A stretch of DNA of 64,000 nucleotides from Hyphomicrobiales bacterium (GCA_017305535.1 JAFKKN010000005.1:186001-250000), one strand, 5' to 3'; shown: positions 35,040-45,552, numbered from the stretch's first letter. Program-made: numbers and translations. Notes: a model not told the origin generated them from the letters alone.

Positions 35040-36965
35040 ATGACCAAGCTGCGTCTCGTCATGCTGACGACCACCGCGCTAACCCTCGGCCAGTGGGCCA
35101 CGTATCCGGTGCATGCCGAGGATGCACGCGGCGCGTCCGCCACCATCCTGATGGCGCAGGCCGCGACAGGAGAGGGCAAGCCCGAGGATAGAGCGAAGGG
35201 GCGCGAGCGTGGTCCGCGCGAACAGGGCCCGCGCGAAGCGCCGCGTGGCGGACCTCCCGGCGGTGCCCCGCCTCATGGCGCCGCGCCTGGAGCAGCGCCG
35301 CAGCGTCCGACGCCGCCGGCCGCGCCCGCGCCGCATGCGGCTCCGCCAGCCGCTCGCCCGGCTCCTCCCGCGCCACCCGCGGCAGCTCCACAACATACGC
35401 CACCGGCGGCCGTGCGCCCGGCGCAGCCCGAACGTCCGGCCGCTCCGCCGCCGCCAGCGGCACCGGCGCCCAAGGCTCCGGCCGCACAGCCTCCTGCCGC
35501 ACAGCCTCCGGCAGTGCCGCCGGCGGCAGGCGGTGCCAACCGTCCGTCTGCCTACGGCACGCCCAAGGGAGCCCAGCCTCCTGCCGAAAGACCTGCCGCT
35601 CCCGCTGCGCCGCAGCCTGCCCCGAACGGCCGACAGGGTGTTGCCCCGACGCCTCCCGCTGCCGGTGGGGCTCATCCGCCGCCAGCCTACGGCACGCCGA
35701 AATCGGTCCAGCCTCCCGCGGCGCAGCCTGTCGCGCCCACCCCGCCGCAGCCGGCGCCGAACGGCCGGCAGGGCGTTGCTCCGACGCCTCCCGCAGCCGG
35801 CGGTGCCGCTCCGCCGACCGCTTATGGCGCGCCGAAGGGTGTTCCCGGCGCGGCGCAGCCCGCTACCCCGTCGCCGGCTCCCGGCAACCAGACCGCCGTG
35901 CCTCCGCAGCAGGTGAGGCCGCCGCAGGTGTCCGCGCCGTTGCCGCCGCCGCCGCCGGTCACCGATAAAGTGATCGCGCCGGGCTCGCCGCCGCAGGGGC
36001 CGCGCCGGATCGAGGATTTCCGCTCGGAACGACGTGAAACACAACAAGGCGGCCGCACCGTCATCACCGAGCCGGGCCGCGTCATCGTGCGCGATCCGAG
36101 CGGGCAGTCGTTCATTCGGCACAATGAGGAAGATCGCTTCCGCTACGGCGCGCGCGATATCCGTCAGGAGCGCGTCGGCAACGACACCCGCACCGTGGTG
36201 GTGCGGCCGGACGGCACGCAGATCATCACCGTCAACGATCGCGACGGGCGGATGCTGCGGCGAATCCGCCGTGACCAGCGCGGTCAGGAAGTCATCATCA
36301 TCGACAACAGCTACCATGATCGCGATCGTGGCGGCCGCGGCGGGTCGATCGCGGCAGGCGTTGCTGCTGGCGTAGTGGCCGGTGCGATCGGAGGTTACTT
36401 CGTGTCGCTGCCGCCGCCGCGGATCGATATCCCGCGCAATCGTTATATCGTCGAGGCGGAAGATGCGCCGCCGGAGGTGATCTACGATACCTTGATGGCT
36501 CCGCCGGTGGAGCGGATCGAGCGCGCTTACACGCTCGACGAGGTCCGCTACAGCCCGATGGTGCGCGCGCGGATGCCGAGTATCGATCTCGACACCATCA
36601 ACTTCGCGACCGGATCGTGGGACATTCCACAGGATCAGGCGGCGAAGCTGCAAGTGATCGCGGACGGCATCAATCGTGCGATCCAGCGCAATCCGCGTGA
36701 GGTGTTCCTGATCGAGGGCCACACCGATGCGGTCGGCAACGACGTCGACAACCTGTCGCTGTCGGATCGACGCGCGCAGTCCGCCGCTGAATTGCTGACG
36801 CAGCAATTCCAGGTGCCGCCGGAAAATCTCGTGACGCAAGGTTACGGCGAGCAGAACCTGAAGGTGCAGACCGACGGCCCGTCGCGGGAGAACCGCCGCG
36901 TCACCGTCCGCCGCATTACGCCGCTTTTGAACGGCGGAACGGCCTCCGCTGCACCGCCGCGCTAA
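35040..36965 (+). CDS. OmpA-family protein with Pro/Ala-rich repeat region
   Basis: 641 aa with four zones. A signal peptide (MTKLRLVMLTTTALTLGQWA...HAED). A Pro/Ala/Gly-rich stretch to about residue 320 containing two full 45-residue repeats and a partial third. A central domain with VTDKVIAPGSPP, an RRIEDFRSERRE segment, YD-type strands (TRTVVVRPDGTQIITVNDRDGR) and a Gly/Ala hydrophobic helix (about 437-455). A C-terminal OmpA-like peptidoglycan-binding domain with INFATGSWDI, IEGHTDAVGNDVDN and LSLSDRRAQSAAELL. It probably tethers the envelope to peptidoglycan. A strong terminator follows. Confidence 0.85.
   Translation: MTKLRLVMLTTTALTLGQWATYPVHAEDARGASATILMAQAATGEGKPEDRAKGRERGPREQGPREAPRGGPPGGAPPHGAAPGAAPQRPTPPAAPAPHAAPPAARPAPPAPPAAAPQHTPPAAVRPAQPERPAAPPPPAAPAPKAPAAQPPAAQPPAVPPAAGGANRPSAYGTPKGAQPPAERPAAPAAPQPAPNGRQGVAPTPPAAGGAHPPPAYGTPKSVQPPAAQPVAPTPPQPAPNGRQGVAPTPPAAGGAAPPTAYGAPKGVPGAAQPATPSPAPGNQTAVPPQQVRPPQVSAPLPPPPPVTDKVIAPGSPPQGPRRIEDFRSERRETQQGGRTVITEPGRVIVRDPSGQSFIRHNEEDRFRYGARDIRQERVGNDTRTVVVRPDGTQIITVNDRDGRMLRRIRRDQRGQEVIIIDNSYHDRDRGGRGGSIAAGVAAGVVAGAIGGYFVSLPPPRIDIPRNRYIVEAEDAPPEVIYDTLMAPPVERIERAYTLDEVRYSPMVRARMPSIDLDTINFATGSWDIPQDQAAKLQVIADGINRAIQRNPREVFLIEGHTDAVGNDVDNLSLSDRRAQSAAELLTQQFQVPPENLVTQGYGEQNLKVQTDGPSRENRRVTVRRITPLLNGGTASAAPPR
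35517..35900 (+). repeat. In-frame 135-bp repeats in the OmpA-family gene
   Basis: Units start at 35517, 35652 and 35787 (the last partial). Each encodes 45 residues of the pattern PPAAGGA-x-x-P-x-AYG-x-PK, a Pro/Ala-rich middle, then QPAPNGRQGVAPT. The spacing keeps the frame, so copy number can change without breaking the gene. Confidence 0.85.
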
Positions 36966-36985
36966 GCGCGCGCAAAGACGACGTC

Positions 36986-37016
36986 AAAAATGGCCGGGAG
37001 CGATCCCGGCCATTTC
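36986..37016 (+). terminator. Intrinsic terminator of the OmpA-family gene
   Basis: Stem AATGGCCGGGA and TCCCGGCCATT with loop GCGA, flanked by an A run on the left and TTTCT on the right. It begins about 20 bp after the stop codon. Confidence 0.75.
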
Positions 37017-37067
37017 TCCATAATGAAGACATCGCGGCTCGCTAAACGATGCGCGATGGAGATTGTC

Positions 37068-37850
37068 ATGGACGACGGCAAAAACGACATTCATCGCTCC
37101 GCCGCGCAGGGCTTTTCAGCAAAGGCCGATGTCTACGCGCGCGGACGTCCCGACTATCCCGATGCCATCGTCGACTGGCTACGCGATCGGCTCGGCCTGC
37201 GCGATGGGCGAACCGTGATTGATCTTGGTGCCGGCACGGGAAAATTCACGGCCTATCTTCTGAAGACCGGCGCGCAGGTGATCGCCGTCGAGCCGGTCAG
37301 GGAGATGCGTGCCAAGATCGTGCAGGCGCAGCCGAACGTTGTGACCTATGATGGTACGGCCACGTCGATTCCCCTGCCTGATGACAGCGTCGACGTCGTG
37401 ATTTGCGCGCAGGCCTTTCACTGGTTCGCAACCAGAGAGGCGCTCGCCGAAATTCGGCGCGTGCTGAAGCCCGGCGGCAGGCTCGGCCTGATCTGGAATG
37501 TACGTGACGAAAGCGTCGATTGGATCAAGGCGCTGACCGCAATCATCGCGCCTCACGAGGGCGACACGCCGCGCTACGCCAGCGGCGCATGGCGCAGCGT
37601 CTTTCCCGCCGATGGGTTCAGTCCGGTGCAGGAAGAGCGCTTCCCGCATTCTCACGTGGGTTCGCCGGACGAAACGATTATCGATCGCGTGTGCTCGACA
37701 AGCTTCATCGCCGCATTGCCCGCTGATGAGACGACGAAGGTTGTCGCGCAACTGCGTGCCTTGATCGCGGCGACGCCGGCACTTGCCGGCAAGGATATGA
37801 TCAGCGTGCCTTATACGACGGCGGCATATTGGACGGAGAAGGTGGGATAG
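37068..37850 (+). CDS. Class I SAM-dependent methyltransferase
   Basis: A 260-aa methyltransferase of the Methyltransf_11/25 type. It begins with a GFSAKADVYARGRPDYP block common in this group. Motif I is VIDLGAGTGKFT, followed by the acidic ribose contact VIAVEPV, the CAQAFHWF motif and RRVLKPGGRLGLIWN. The methyl acceptor is unknown. GGAG precedes the ATG at 37068; the upstream frame overlaps the terminator and is not used. Confidence 0.88.
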   Translation: MDDGKNDIHRSAAQGFSAKADVYARGRPDYPDAIVDWLRDRLGLRDGRTVIDLGAGTGKFTAYLLKTGAQVIAVEPVREMRAKIVQAQPNVVTYDGTATSIPLPDDSVDVVICAQAFHWFATREALAEIRRVLKPGGRLGLIWNVRDESVDWIKALTAIIAPHEGDTPRYASGAWRSVFPADGFSPVQEERFPHSHVGSPDETIIDRVCSTSFIAALPADETTKVVAQLRALIAATPALAGKDMISVPYTTAAYWTEKVG

Positions 37851-37886
37851 TTTGCCGCCCTCGCTATCGTCGTCCCTGCGTGTGTT

Positions 37887-37971
37887 CGTCATCACCGGGC
37901 TTGTCCCGGTGATCCACGTCTTTATTCCTGCATCAAAATCGTGGATGGCCGGGACGAGCCCGGCCATGACG
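37887..37971. repeat. Family A palindromic element
   Basis: Arms CGTCATCACCGGGCTTGTCC and GGCCGGGACGAGCCCGGCC plus ATGACG. The internal CCACGTC pairs with the ATCGTGG block. The 36-bp unit is absent. It lies between the convergent methyltransferase and argG genes. Confidence 0.8.
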
Positions 37972-38013
37972 CGTGGATAGGCGTTGCGATGGTTGAAGGC
38001 GCATTCGCGCCAC

Positions 38014-39402
<1,389 letters not shown>

Positions 39403-39440
39403 TCAAACTTCGCGCTACCGGGCACGCGTTTAAACGAGGT

Positions 39441-40217
39441 TCACCGCGATGGCGCGGGTCCGACGTCGCGGCCGCGCCAGCGCTGCATCATCCGGTAGCC
39501 GGGCCAGGCGAACCGCGTCAGCGCCGCGTCGATCCGCTCGTCGGTCGTTCGTGTCGATGGCCAGCGGTAGAAATAGCCGTGCAGCAGCCAGATCACGAAG
39601 AAAGTCACCAGCCCGGCGATCGAGACGTCGGTGAAGAAGTGGCCACCGAACGCCATCCGCAGCCCGCTGGTCACCGCGCCGAAAATCACCGCGCCGGTAT
39701 AGGCCAGTGGCCGCCACGTCGGCGGCGCCAGCGCTGCCGGGGCTAGCGTCCAGAACGCGGTGGCGCCCTCGCCGGAGAAGAACGAGCAGTTTTTTGGACA
39801 CTGGCCGCGATGATCCCACCACGCCACGAACGGCAGTTTGCCGTTGAATTCCGTCACCGTCACCGGGCGCGGGCGGCCCCAGAAGCTCTTGAAAGTAAAG
39901 TTGGTCAGCACGCCGGCAGAGAGCAGCAGCGTCAGCAGCAGGAAGGCGACAGTGCGGCCGCGCACCAGCAGCGGGCGATCCGGGCGGAACATCTTCACCA
40001 CCAGCGCGACGATGGCGGGCAGGGCAAAGGCCCATGCCACCCACATAGCCGCGTCGCGCGCGAAGTTGGCGAGCGGATTGAGCCGTGCCGGAAAGTCCTT
40101 GATTGCCGGATCGTAGAACAGCGCAGCCAGCTTCAGGTCAAGTTCGGGATGGACGCCAAAGGCGACGCCGATAACCAGCGCGAGGCCGAGCGCGATGAAA
40201 AGTCCGGTGCGGTTCAT
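39441..40217 (-). CDS. PAP2-family phosphatase with altered active-site motif
   Basis: A 258-aa inner-membrane protein with about six helices, related to lipid phosphatases. Motif 1 is KSFWGRPRP (K-x6-RP). Motif 2, normally PSGH, reads FSGE in CSFFSGEGATAF. Motif 3 is SGLRMAFGGHFFTD (R-x5-H-x3-D). Replacement of the PSGH His by Glu occurs in a subset of PAP2 proteins, some acting on lipid A or undecaprenyl phosphates, so function is probably retained. The extra Cys pair in QCPKNCSF could form a periplasmic disulfide. Confidence 0.82.
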   Translation of the reverse strand: MNRTGLFIALGLALVIGVAFGVHPELDLKLAALFYDPAIKDFPARLNPLANFARDAAMWVAWAFALPAIVALVVKMFRPDRPLLVRGRTVAFLLLTLLLSAGVLTNFTFKSFWGRPRPVTVTEFNGKLPFVAWWDHRGQCPKNCSFFSGEGATAFWTLAPAALAPPTWRPLAYTGAVIFGAVTSGLRMAFGGHFFTDVSIAGLVTFFVIWLLHGYFYRWPSTRTTDERIDAALTRFAWPGYRMMQRWRGRDVGPAPSR

Positions 40218-40273
40218 GGCGGGGGTTTAGCCGAGCTATGGGGGCGAGGGAAGCGGGGGCGTCGTCCCGCCGC

Positions 40274-40747
40274 TCAGGCCGGCGGTGGCGCGGGAGGTGG
40301 CTGCGGAGTCGGTGGCTCGCGCCACAGGCCCGCCTTGCGCCCCGCGATCAGCCAGTAGACCGCGCCGGCGATGACGCCCGCGCCCATCATGATTTCAAGA
40401 TGCCGCCGCACGATGCCGTCGAAGCTCATGGTTGCCGGATCGAACGGCACCAGGCCGAGATAGCAGGCCAGCCCGGTGAGCGCGCCGCCGACAGCATAGG
40501 TCAATGCACTGCGGATGCTGAAGGCCTCGGTGATAAGCACGATCAAGAGTGCAGGCAGCAGCGCGAAGCCGCTGACAAAGATGAAGCCGAAAGCGAACAG
40601 CACATTGAGCGCATCGGGATCGATCGGGCCGAGCGCCATGTCGCTCCAGTCCGGAAACAGGATCGCCAGTACGATCACCATGCCGGCGGCGAAACACGCC
40701 AGCAGGAGACCGATCACGATCGCGAACAGATGGCCGATCAGGGACAT
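40274..40747 (-). CDS. Conserved membrane protein of unknown function
   Basis: A 157-aa protein with four predicted helices, beginning MSLIGHLFAIVIGLLLACFA. It has PDPDA-like loops (GPIDPDALNVLFAFG) and a C-terminal Pro-rich tail (PPTPQPPPAPPPA). I do not recognise a characterised family. The frame extends to 40924 through a repeat element, so the ATG at 40747 is preferred despite a weak ribosome site. It may be co-transcribed with the PAP2 gene downstream (56 bp gap). Confidence 0.7.
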   Translation of the reverse strand: MSLIGHLFAIVIGLLLACFAAGMVIVLAILFPDWSDMALGPIDPDALNVLFAFGFIFVSGFALLPALLIVLITEAFSIRSALTYAVGGALTGLACYLGLVPFDPATMSFDGIVRRHLEIMMGAGVIAGAVYWLIAGRKAGLWREPPTPQPPPAPPPA

Positions 40748-40782
40748 GAATACATGCTCGTGAAGGCGATAGACTTCCCATT

Positions 40783-40893
40783 CGTCATGCCCGGGCAAAA
40801 GCGCGACTTCGCGCTTGCAGTCCCGGGTATCCACGTCTTTCTTGTTTCGTTGTGTGCAAGACGTGGATGGCCGGAACAAGTCCGGCCATGACG
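40783..40893. repeat. Family A palindromic element, variant core
   Basis: Arms CGTCATGCCCGGGC and GGCCGGAACAAGTCCGGCC plus ATGACG. The internal pair is ATCCACGTCTT and AAGACGTGGAT. Where other copies have the CCGTTCGAAGAACGG unit, this copy has AAAAGCGCGACTTCGCGCTT, another hairpin. It lies between rlmN and the membrane protein gene. Confidence 0.8.
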
Positions 40894-40924
40894 AGGAAAC
40901 GTGACGAGTCTGATGCGCACCCAA

Positions 40925-42175
40925 TCAATCCGTCATCGCCATGGCGCGGAGCGCCTGACGCTCGCGAGCCGACAGCTTTTCCGTTTCCGACTTGAGTTGG
41001 CCGCAGGCGGCGAGAATGTCGCGGCCGCGCGGGGTGCGCACCGGCGACGAGTAGCCGGCATTGAAAACGTATTCGGAGAACTTCTCGATCTGATCCCAGT
41101 CGGAGCATTCGTAGCGGGTGCCCGGCCACGGATTGAACGGGATCAGGTTGATCTTGGCGGGAATGCCCTTGAGCAATTTCACCAGCAGTTTCGCATCGTC
41201 GAGCGAATCGTTGACGCCCTTCAGCATCACATATTCGAATGTGATGCGGCGCGCGTTCGATGCGCCGGGATAGTCGCGGCAGGCTTGCAGCAATTCGGCC
41301 AGCGGATATTTGCGATTGAGTGGCACCAGTTCGTTGCGCAACTCGTCGCGCACGGCGTGCAGCGAGATCGCCAGCGACACGCCGATCTCCGCGCCGGTAC
41401 GCACGATGTTCGGCACCACGCCGGAAGTCGACAATGTGACGCGGCGCCTGGAGATGCCGATGCCGTCGCCGTCGGTCACGATCAGCAGCGCATCGCGCAC
41501 CGCGTCGAAATTGTAGAGCGGCTCGCCCATGCCCATCATCACGATGTTGGTGACGCGGCGGTTGCCGGTCGGAGTAGTGCGATCGGCCCAGTCGTCGAGG
41601 CGGTCGCGCGCCACCATGATCTGGCCGACGATCTCGCCGGCGGTGAGATTGCGCACCAGCCGCTGCGTGCCGGTGTGGCAGAACGAGCAGTTCAGCGTGC
41701 AGCCGACCTGTGAGGAGACGCACAGCGTGCCGCGGTCGGTCTCCGGAATGTAGACGCACTCGACTTCATGCGGGTTCTCGCCGGCGGTGCCGCTCGGCAG
41801 CCGCAGCAGCCACTTGCGCGTGCCGTCGTTGGAAATCTGTTCGGCGACGACCTCCGGCCGGGCCACGGTAAAATGTTCGGCAAGCTGCGCGCGCATCTCC
41901 TTCGAGATCGTGGTCATGGCCTCGAAATCGGCGACGCCGCGCACATACATCCAGTGCCAGAGCTGCTGTACCCGCATCTTGCGCTGGGCCGGCGCGACGC
42001 CGATGCCGCCGAGCAAGTCGGTGAGTTCCGTGCGCGACAGCCCGACCAGCGACGGCACCGCCGGCGGCACGTAGCTTTCCAGCGGGGTCTTCTCCAGCGG
42101 CATGTCGCCGGGCGGTAGCGCCCGGGAGCGCGTCGCATGGCTGGTGGAACCGGCTTCGGCAGGCGAAACAGTCAT
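40925..42175 (-). CDS. rlmN: 23S rRNA/tRNA A2503/A37 C2-methyltransferase RlmN
   Basis: A 416-aa radical-SAM enzyme that methylates C2 of A2503 in 23S rRNA and A37 in some tRNAs. The cluster motif is [11 protein letters not shown] (Cx3Cx2C). The methyl-carrying Cys is expected in the C-terminal TRYECSDWD block, and the partner Cys in [17 protein letters not shown] and [14 protein letters not shown] are further signatures. Length includes a short N-terminal extension (about 30 residues) compared with E. coli. Confidence 0.96.
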   Translation of the reverse strand: MTVSPAEAGSTSHATRSRALPPGDMPLEKTPLESYVPPAVPSLVGLSRTELTDLLGGIGVAPAQRKMRVQQLWHWMYVRGVADFEAMTTISKEMRAQLAEHFTVARPEVVAEQISNDGTRKWLLRLPSGTAGENPHEVECVYIPETDRGTLCVSSQVGCTLNCSFCHTGTQRLVRNLTAGEIVGQIMVARDRLDDWADRTTPTGNRRVTNIVMMGMGEPLYNFDAVRDALLIVTDGDGIGISRRRVTLSTSGVVPNIVRTGAEIGVSLAISLHAVRDELRNELVPLNRKYPLAELLQACRDYPGASNARRITFEYVMLKGVNDSLDDAKLLVKLLKGIPAKINLIPFNPWPGTRYECSDWDQIEKFSEYVFNAGYSSPVRTPRGRDILAACGQLKSETEKLSARERQALRAMAMTD

Positions 42176-42284
42176 GGAACTCGGTCTGTCTAAGGGATGT
42201 CGGGCTTTCTGCCGTTCAAATAAGCCTTCCTGCGCCCGCTGGAAAGGCGCAAATCGCCGAATCCGCCCGAGGGACGGGCAAGGG

Positions 42285-42857
42285 TTACCGGCGGCAGTCC
42301 TGCGCCATGCGGTCCAGCGCCTGCGACAGGCCTTTCAGCGAGAACACGTCGGTGGTCTGGGTGCCCTTGCCGGAGGTCGCCTTCACGGTAATCTCGCCGC
42401 TCTTGCGCATGGCCTCGACCAGTTTTTCTTCCTCGGCGGCGTTCTTGATCCAGAGCCCGTCGCCCTGCGTGTACATCGCATAGCGCGCGCCGCCGACCTC
42501 GAGCGTCGATTCCGAACCCGGCTTGGCCGGATAGCCGATCATGATCGAGACTTCGTTGATCACCTTCTCGGCCGGCCGGCTGGAGATGAAGGCATAGGCC
42601 GGATCGCGCGGGCGATTGGCCGGATGGGTCTTCGACGACGATGGCTTGGCCAGCGCGAAGCAGACCTTCTTGCCGTTGGGCGAGGCGGTGTAGGCGCCCC
42701 AGCTTCCGTATTGACCGAGCAGCGTCGGCTCGCTGCCGCCGGTGGCGTGATGGGCTTCCGGCCTGGCCGATTTCGCGCCGCGCTGTGCCAGCGCAAGCGT
42801 CGAACTCGCGCACAGCATCGCGCCTGCCAGAAGAATCAGCGTACCCCGCACCGACAT
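42285..42857 (-). CDS. Invasion-associated locus B (IalB) family protein
   Basis: A 190-aa secreted protein. It has a signal peptide ([18 protein letters not shown]) followed by a basic linker. The IalB core includes [28 protein letters not shown] and the conserved [14 protein letters not shown] and C-terminal [10 protein letters not shown] with paired Cys residues. In Bartonella IalB aids erythrocyte invasion; in free-living relatives the role is unknown. The frame opens at 43028, but the ATG at 42857 has GAGG upstream and starts the signal peptide. Confidence 0.85.
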   Translation of the reverse strand: MSVRGTLILLAGAMLCASSTLALAQRGAKSARPEAHHATGGSEPTLLGQYGSWGAYTASPNGKKVCFALAKPSSSKTHPANRPRDPAYAFISSRPAEKVINEVSIMIGYPAKPGSESTLEVGGARYAMYTQGDGLWIKNAAEEEKLVEAMRKSGEITVKATSGKGTQTTDVFSLKGLSQALDRMAQDCRR

Positions 42858-42961
42858 CACCGGGCCTCGTTCTCGTAGCATTGTGACTGGAAGATGGCTT
42901 CGCCTTGAATTGCCCCGAATCTGCATGATGGGGACATAGCATTTTGCGCCGATGATGGCGA

Positions 42962-43813
42962 TTACCGTTTGGTCATGTTGCGTGCGTGCGCGGCCTCGCG
43001 CTGCTCGGCCCATTGCGCGTCGGTCCACTGCAGCAGGTCTTCGGCACCCGACGAGCGCAGATGCGCGCCGCCGTCCTGCACCACCATCTCGCCGTTGATG
43101 TAACCGGCGCGATCCGAGATGAGATAGCTTGCAAGATCGGCAAGCTCGCCGTGATCGCCGACGCGCCCGAGCGGATTTCTTGCGGTGCTGTCGCTACGCC
43201 CCTTGGCTTGCAATTGTCCTGATGCGCCCGGCGTCGGAAACGAGCCGGGCGCAATCGCAACGAGGCGAACGCCTTTCGGCCCCCATTCCACCGCGAGGCT
43301 CTTGGTCATCGCCAGCACGGCGGATTTCGCCATCGCCGACGGCACCGTGAAGGCGCGGCCGGTGATGGTCGATGTCGAGAGGATGCTCAGCACCACGCCG
43401 CGATGCTGCGATTCGATCCAGCGTTTGCCGGCGGCGAGCGTGCAATACATCGTGCCGTGCAATGTCGGCGCGAGGATCGCATCCGCCGCGCGCGGCGACA
43501 GATGCTCGCTCTGCGCGATGAAGGTCGCGGCGGCGTTGTTGATCAGCACATCGAGCGGTGCGTCGCGCCAGATCGCATCCATCATGTCGTCAACGGCGGC
43601 GGCATCGCGAATGTCGCACGACACAGCGTGAACCGTCGCGCCGGTTTCATCGCGCAAACGTTGCGCCGTCTCGTTCAGCATTTCGCGCCGTCGCCCGCAG
43701 ATCACCAGCTCCGCGCCAAGTTCGCCAAAGCGTTTCGCCATCGCCGCGCCGAGGCCGGAGCCGCCACCGGTGACGAGAATGCGCTTGCCCGCCAGCAATG
43801 TCTTTTCGAACAT
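42962..43813 (-). CDS. SDR of the 2,4-dienoyl-CoA reductase type
   Basis: A 283-aa oxidoreductase. It has TGGGSGLGAAMA (residues 15-26), DIRDAAAV, NNAAATF and a C-terminal extension. The active-site region reads SAMAKSAVLAMTKSLAVEWGP, with Ser in the place of the usual Tyr. This is the known pattern for 2,4-dienoyl-CoA reductases, which use other residues, so it supports a role in unsaturated fatty acid beta-oxidation. AAGGA lies upstream of the ATG at 43813. Confidence 0.85.
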   Translation of the reverse strand: MFEKTLLAGKRILVTGGGSGLGAAMAKRFGELGAELVICGRRREMLNETAQRLRDETGATVHAVSCDIRDAAAVDDMMDAIWRDAPLDVLINNAAATFIAQSEHLSPRAADAILAPTLHGTMYCTLAAGKRWIESQHRGVVLSILSTSTITGRAFTVPSAMAKSAVLAMTKSLAVEWGPKGVRLVAIAPGSFPTPGASGQLQAKGRSDSTARNPLGRVGDHGELADLASYLISDRAGYINGEMVVQDGGAHLRSSGAEDLLQWTDAQWAEQREAAHARNMTKR

Positions 43814-43842
43814 CGTTTGAATCCTTCCACGACCCGGAATAA

Positions 43843-43855
43843 CCGCAAGTTGCGG
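43843..43855. promoter_or_regulatory. Inverted repeat between the SDR and quinone reductase genes
   Basis: CCGCAA-G-TTGCGG, a perfect 6-1-6 inverted repeat in the 171-bp divergent region. It lies 30 bp upstream of the SDR start and 130 bp upstream of the reductase start. A regulator site is possible. Confidence 0.3.
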
Positions 43856-43984
43856 CTTGCCGTGCATCTTGCAACGCGCGCGACTTTCGAATCAGATTGT
43901 AGCCTGCGGCCAAATCCGGCAAGAAGCCCCGACATCCCGCTTCGATCGTGTCATCCAGTCTGTCTGGCAACTTCAGGTGTGTTC

Positions 43985-44959
43985 ATGAAAGCCATCCTCT
44001 GCTCCCAATATTGCGGCCCCGACGATCTCGTGCTGGCGGATATTCCCGATCCGGTCGCGGGTCCCGGCGAGGCGGTGATCGCGATCAAGGCGGCGGCGCT
44101 GAATTTCTTCGATCTCCTGATGATTCAGGGCAAGTACCAGATCAAGCCGCCGTTCCCGTTCTCGCCATCGGCGGAAGTGGCCGGCGTGATCGAGAGCGTC
44201 GGCGCCGGCGTCACTGATCTCAAGGTCGGCGACCGCGTGATGGCGTCGTGCGGACACAATGGCGCGCGCGAGAAGATCGCGCTGCCGGCCTCCGCGATCA
44301 TCAAGATTCCGGACAATCTCGATTTCGACCGCGCCGCCGGCATCACCATCATCTACGGCACTACGCTGCATGCGTTGGAAGATCGCGCCAGCCCGAAGCC
44401 GGGCGAGACGCTCGCGGTGTTAGGGGCCGCCGGCGGCACCGGCCTCGCCGCCTGCGAGATCGGCAAGTTGCTGGGGCTCAAAGTGATCGCCTGCGCTTCG
44501 TCCGACGAAAAGCTGGCGTTCGCGAAAGAGCACGGCGCCGAATTGACGCTGAACTACAGCAAGGAAGATCTCAAGGAAGGGCTGAAGAAGCTGACCGGCG
44601 GCAAGGGTGTCGATATTGTCTATGATCCGGTCGGCGGCAGCTATTCGGAAGCCGCGCTGCGCGCTATTGCGTGGGAAGGCCGCTTCCTCGTGATCGGTTT
44701 CGCCGCCGGCGAAATTCCGAAGATGCCGCTCAACCTCGCGCTGCTGAAGGGCTGCGATATCCGCGGCGTGTTCTGGGGCGCGTGGACCAGGATCAATCCC
44801 GCGAAGAACCGCGCCAACCTCGAGCGGCTGGCGAAGTGGACCGCCGAAGGCAAGCTGTCGTCGCACGTCGATCGCACCTTCCCGTTGGCCCAGACCACCG
44901 ACGCATTGAAGGTGCTCGCCGGCCGTCAGGCGATGGGCAAGGTGATCCTGCATCCGTAA
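43985..44959 (+). CDS. NADPH:quinone oxidoreductase family protein
   Basis: A 324-aa medium-chain reductase without structural zinc Cys residues. It has ALNFFDLLMIQGKYQ and the nucleotide-binding VLGAAGGTGLAACEIGKLLG. GKGVDIVYDPVGG and VIGFAAGEIPKMPLNLALLK match the QOR branch. A possible substrate is an acyl or enoyl compound, given the divergent dienoyl-CoA reductase-like gene. The frame opens far upstream at 43403, inside the antisense of the SDR gene. The ATG at 43985 with AGG upstream is the family start. Confidence 0.9.
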   Translation: MKAILCSQYCGPDDLVLADIPDPVAGPGEAVIAIKAAALNFFDLLMIQGKYQIKPPFPFSPSAEVAGVIESVGAGVTDLKVGDRVMASCGHNGAREKIALPASAIIKIPDNLDFDRAAGITIIYGTTLHALEDRASPKPGETLAVLGAAGGTGLAACEIGKLLGLKVIACASSDEKLAFAKEHGAELTLNYSKEDLKEGLKKLTGGKGVDIVYDPVGGSYSEAALRAIAWEGRFLVIGFAAGEIPKMPLNLALLKGCDIRGVFWGAWTRINPAKNRANLERLAKWTAEGKLSSHVDRTFPLAQTTDALKVLAGRQAMGKVILHP

Positions 44960-45001
44960 GGACGCGGGGACACGGTTCTTGGCGGCAACAGAAGTTACTT
45001 T

Positions 45002-45032
45002 CGTCATGCCCGGGACAAGCCCGGGCATGACG
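45002..45032. repeat. Minimal family A palindrome
   Basis: CGTCATGCCCGGG, ACA, AGCCCGGGCATGACG. It is a near-perfect hairpin of the outer arms only, between the convergent quinone reductase and YkvA-like genes, where it may also act on transcript ends. Confidence 0.8.
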
Positions 45033-45088
45033 AGTTGCTCATTCGATCTGAGCGAAATCTGCTCTAGCTTCGTTTGAATGTTGTCTTG

Positions 45089-45466
45089 CTAGAAGGCATC
45101 ATCCTCCAGCCCGCGCTTCAACGCCGCGTGGGCGGCATCGCGATGCTCGGGCTTGATGTGGCTGGCGACCATGCGGAGCGCGGTGGCGAGCACCGCGGCG
45201 TCGTCGGTGAAGCCGAGGACCGGCATCAGGTCGGGCACGAAATCGAACGGCAGGATGAAATAGGCCAGCGCGCCGAGCAGCGCCGCCTGGACATGGCGCG
45301 GCGTCTGCCGGTCGAACGCGCAGTAATAGGCCGCCAGCAGATCCTCGACAAAAGGCAGTTTGGCGGCGACGCGCTTTAGTTTCTTCCAGAATTCCTTGCG
45401 CACCCGCGCCGGGTCTTCCGCCAGACGTGCGGCTGGGTCGAAGTCCATGGTCTGCTCGGTTGCCAT
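45089..45466 (-). CDS. YkvA/DUF1232 family protein
   Basis: A 125-aa protein with the DUF1232 core ALLGALAYFILPFDFVPDLM followed by GFTDDAAVLATAL. This is a short membrane-embedded motif with a conserved Pro-Phe-Asp and Pro-Asp. Function is unknown. GAGG precedes the ATG at 45466. It lies 86 bp downstream of the pterin dehydratase gene on the same strand, so the two may be co-transcribed. Confidence 0.88.
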   Translation of the reverse strand: MATEQTMDFDPAARLAEDPARVRKEFWKKLKRVAAKLPFVEDLLAAYYCAFDRQTPRHVQAALLGALAYFILPFDFVPDLMPVLGFTDDAAVLATALRMVASHIKPEHRDAAHAALKRGLEDDAF

Positions 45467-45552
45467 CGCAAGAATCCTCGAACGGTGCGGCAGTAGGGCC
45501 GAAGCCTCGTGCCTATTATTTGGTCATGACCCAGAGCCGGCGCAAGCCGCCA

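Noticed and set aside
35079-36839. 586-codon minus-strand frame opposite the OmpA-family gene
   Set aside because: It arises from GC-rich Pro/Ala codons read backwards as Arg/Gly. The plus strand has a signal peptide and OmpA motifs.
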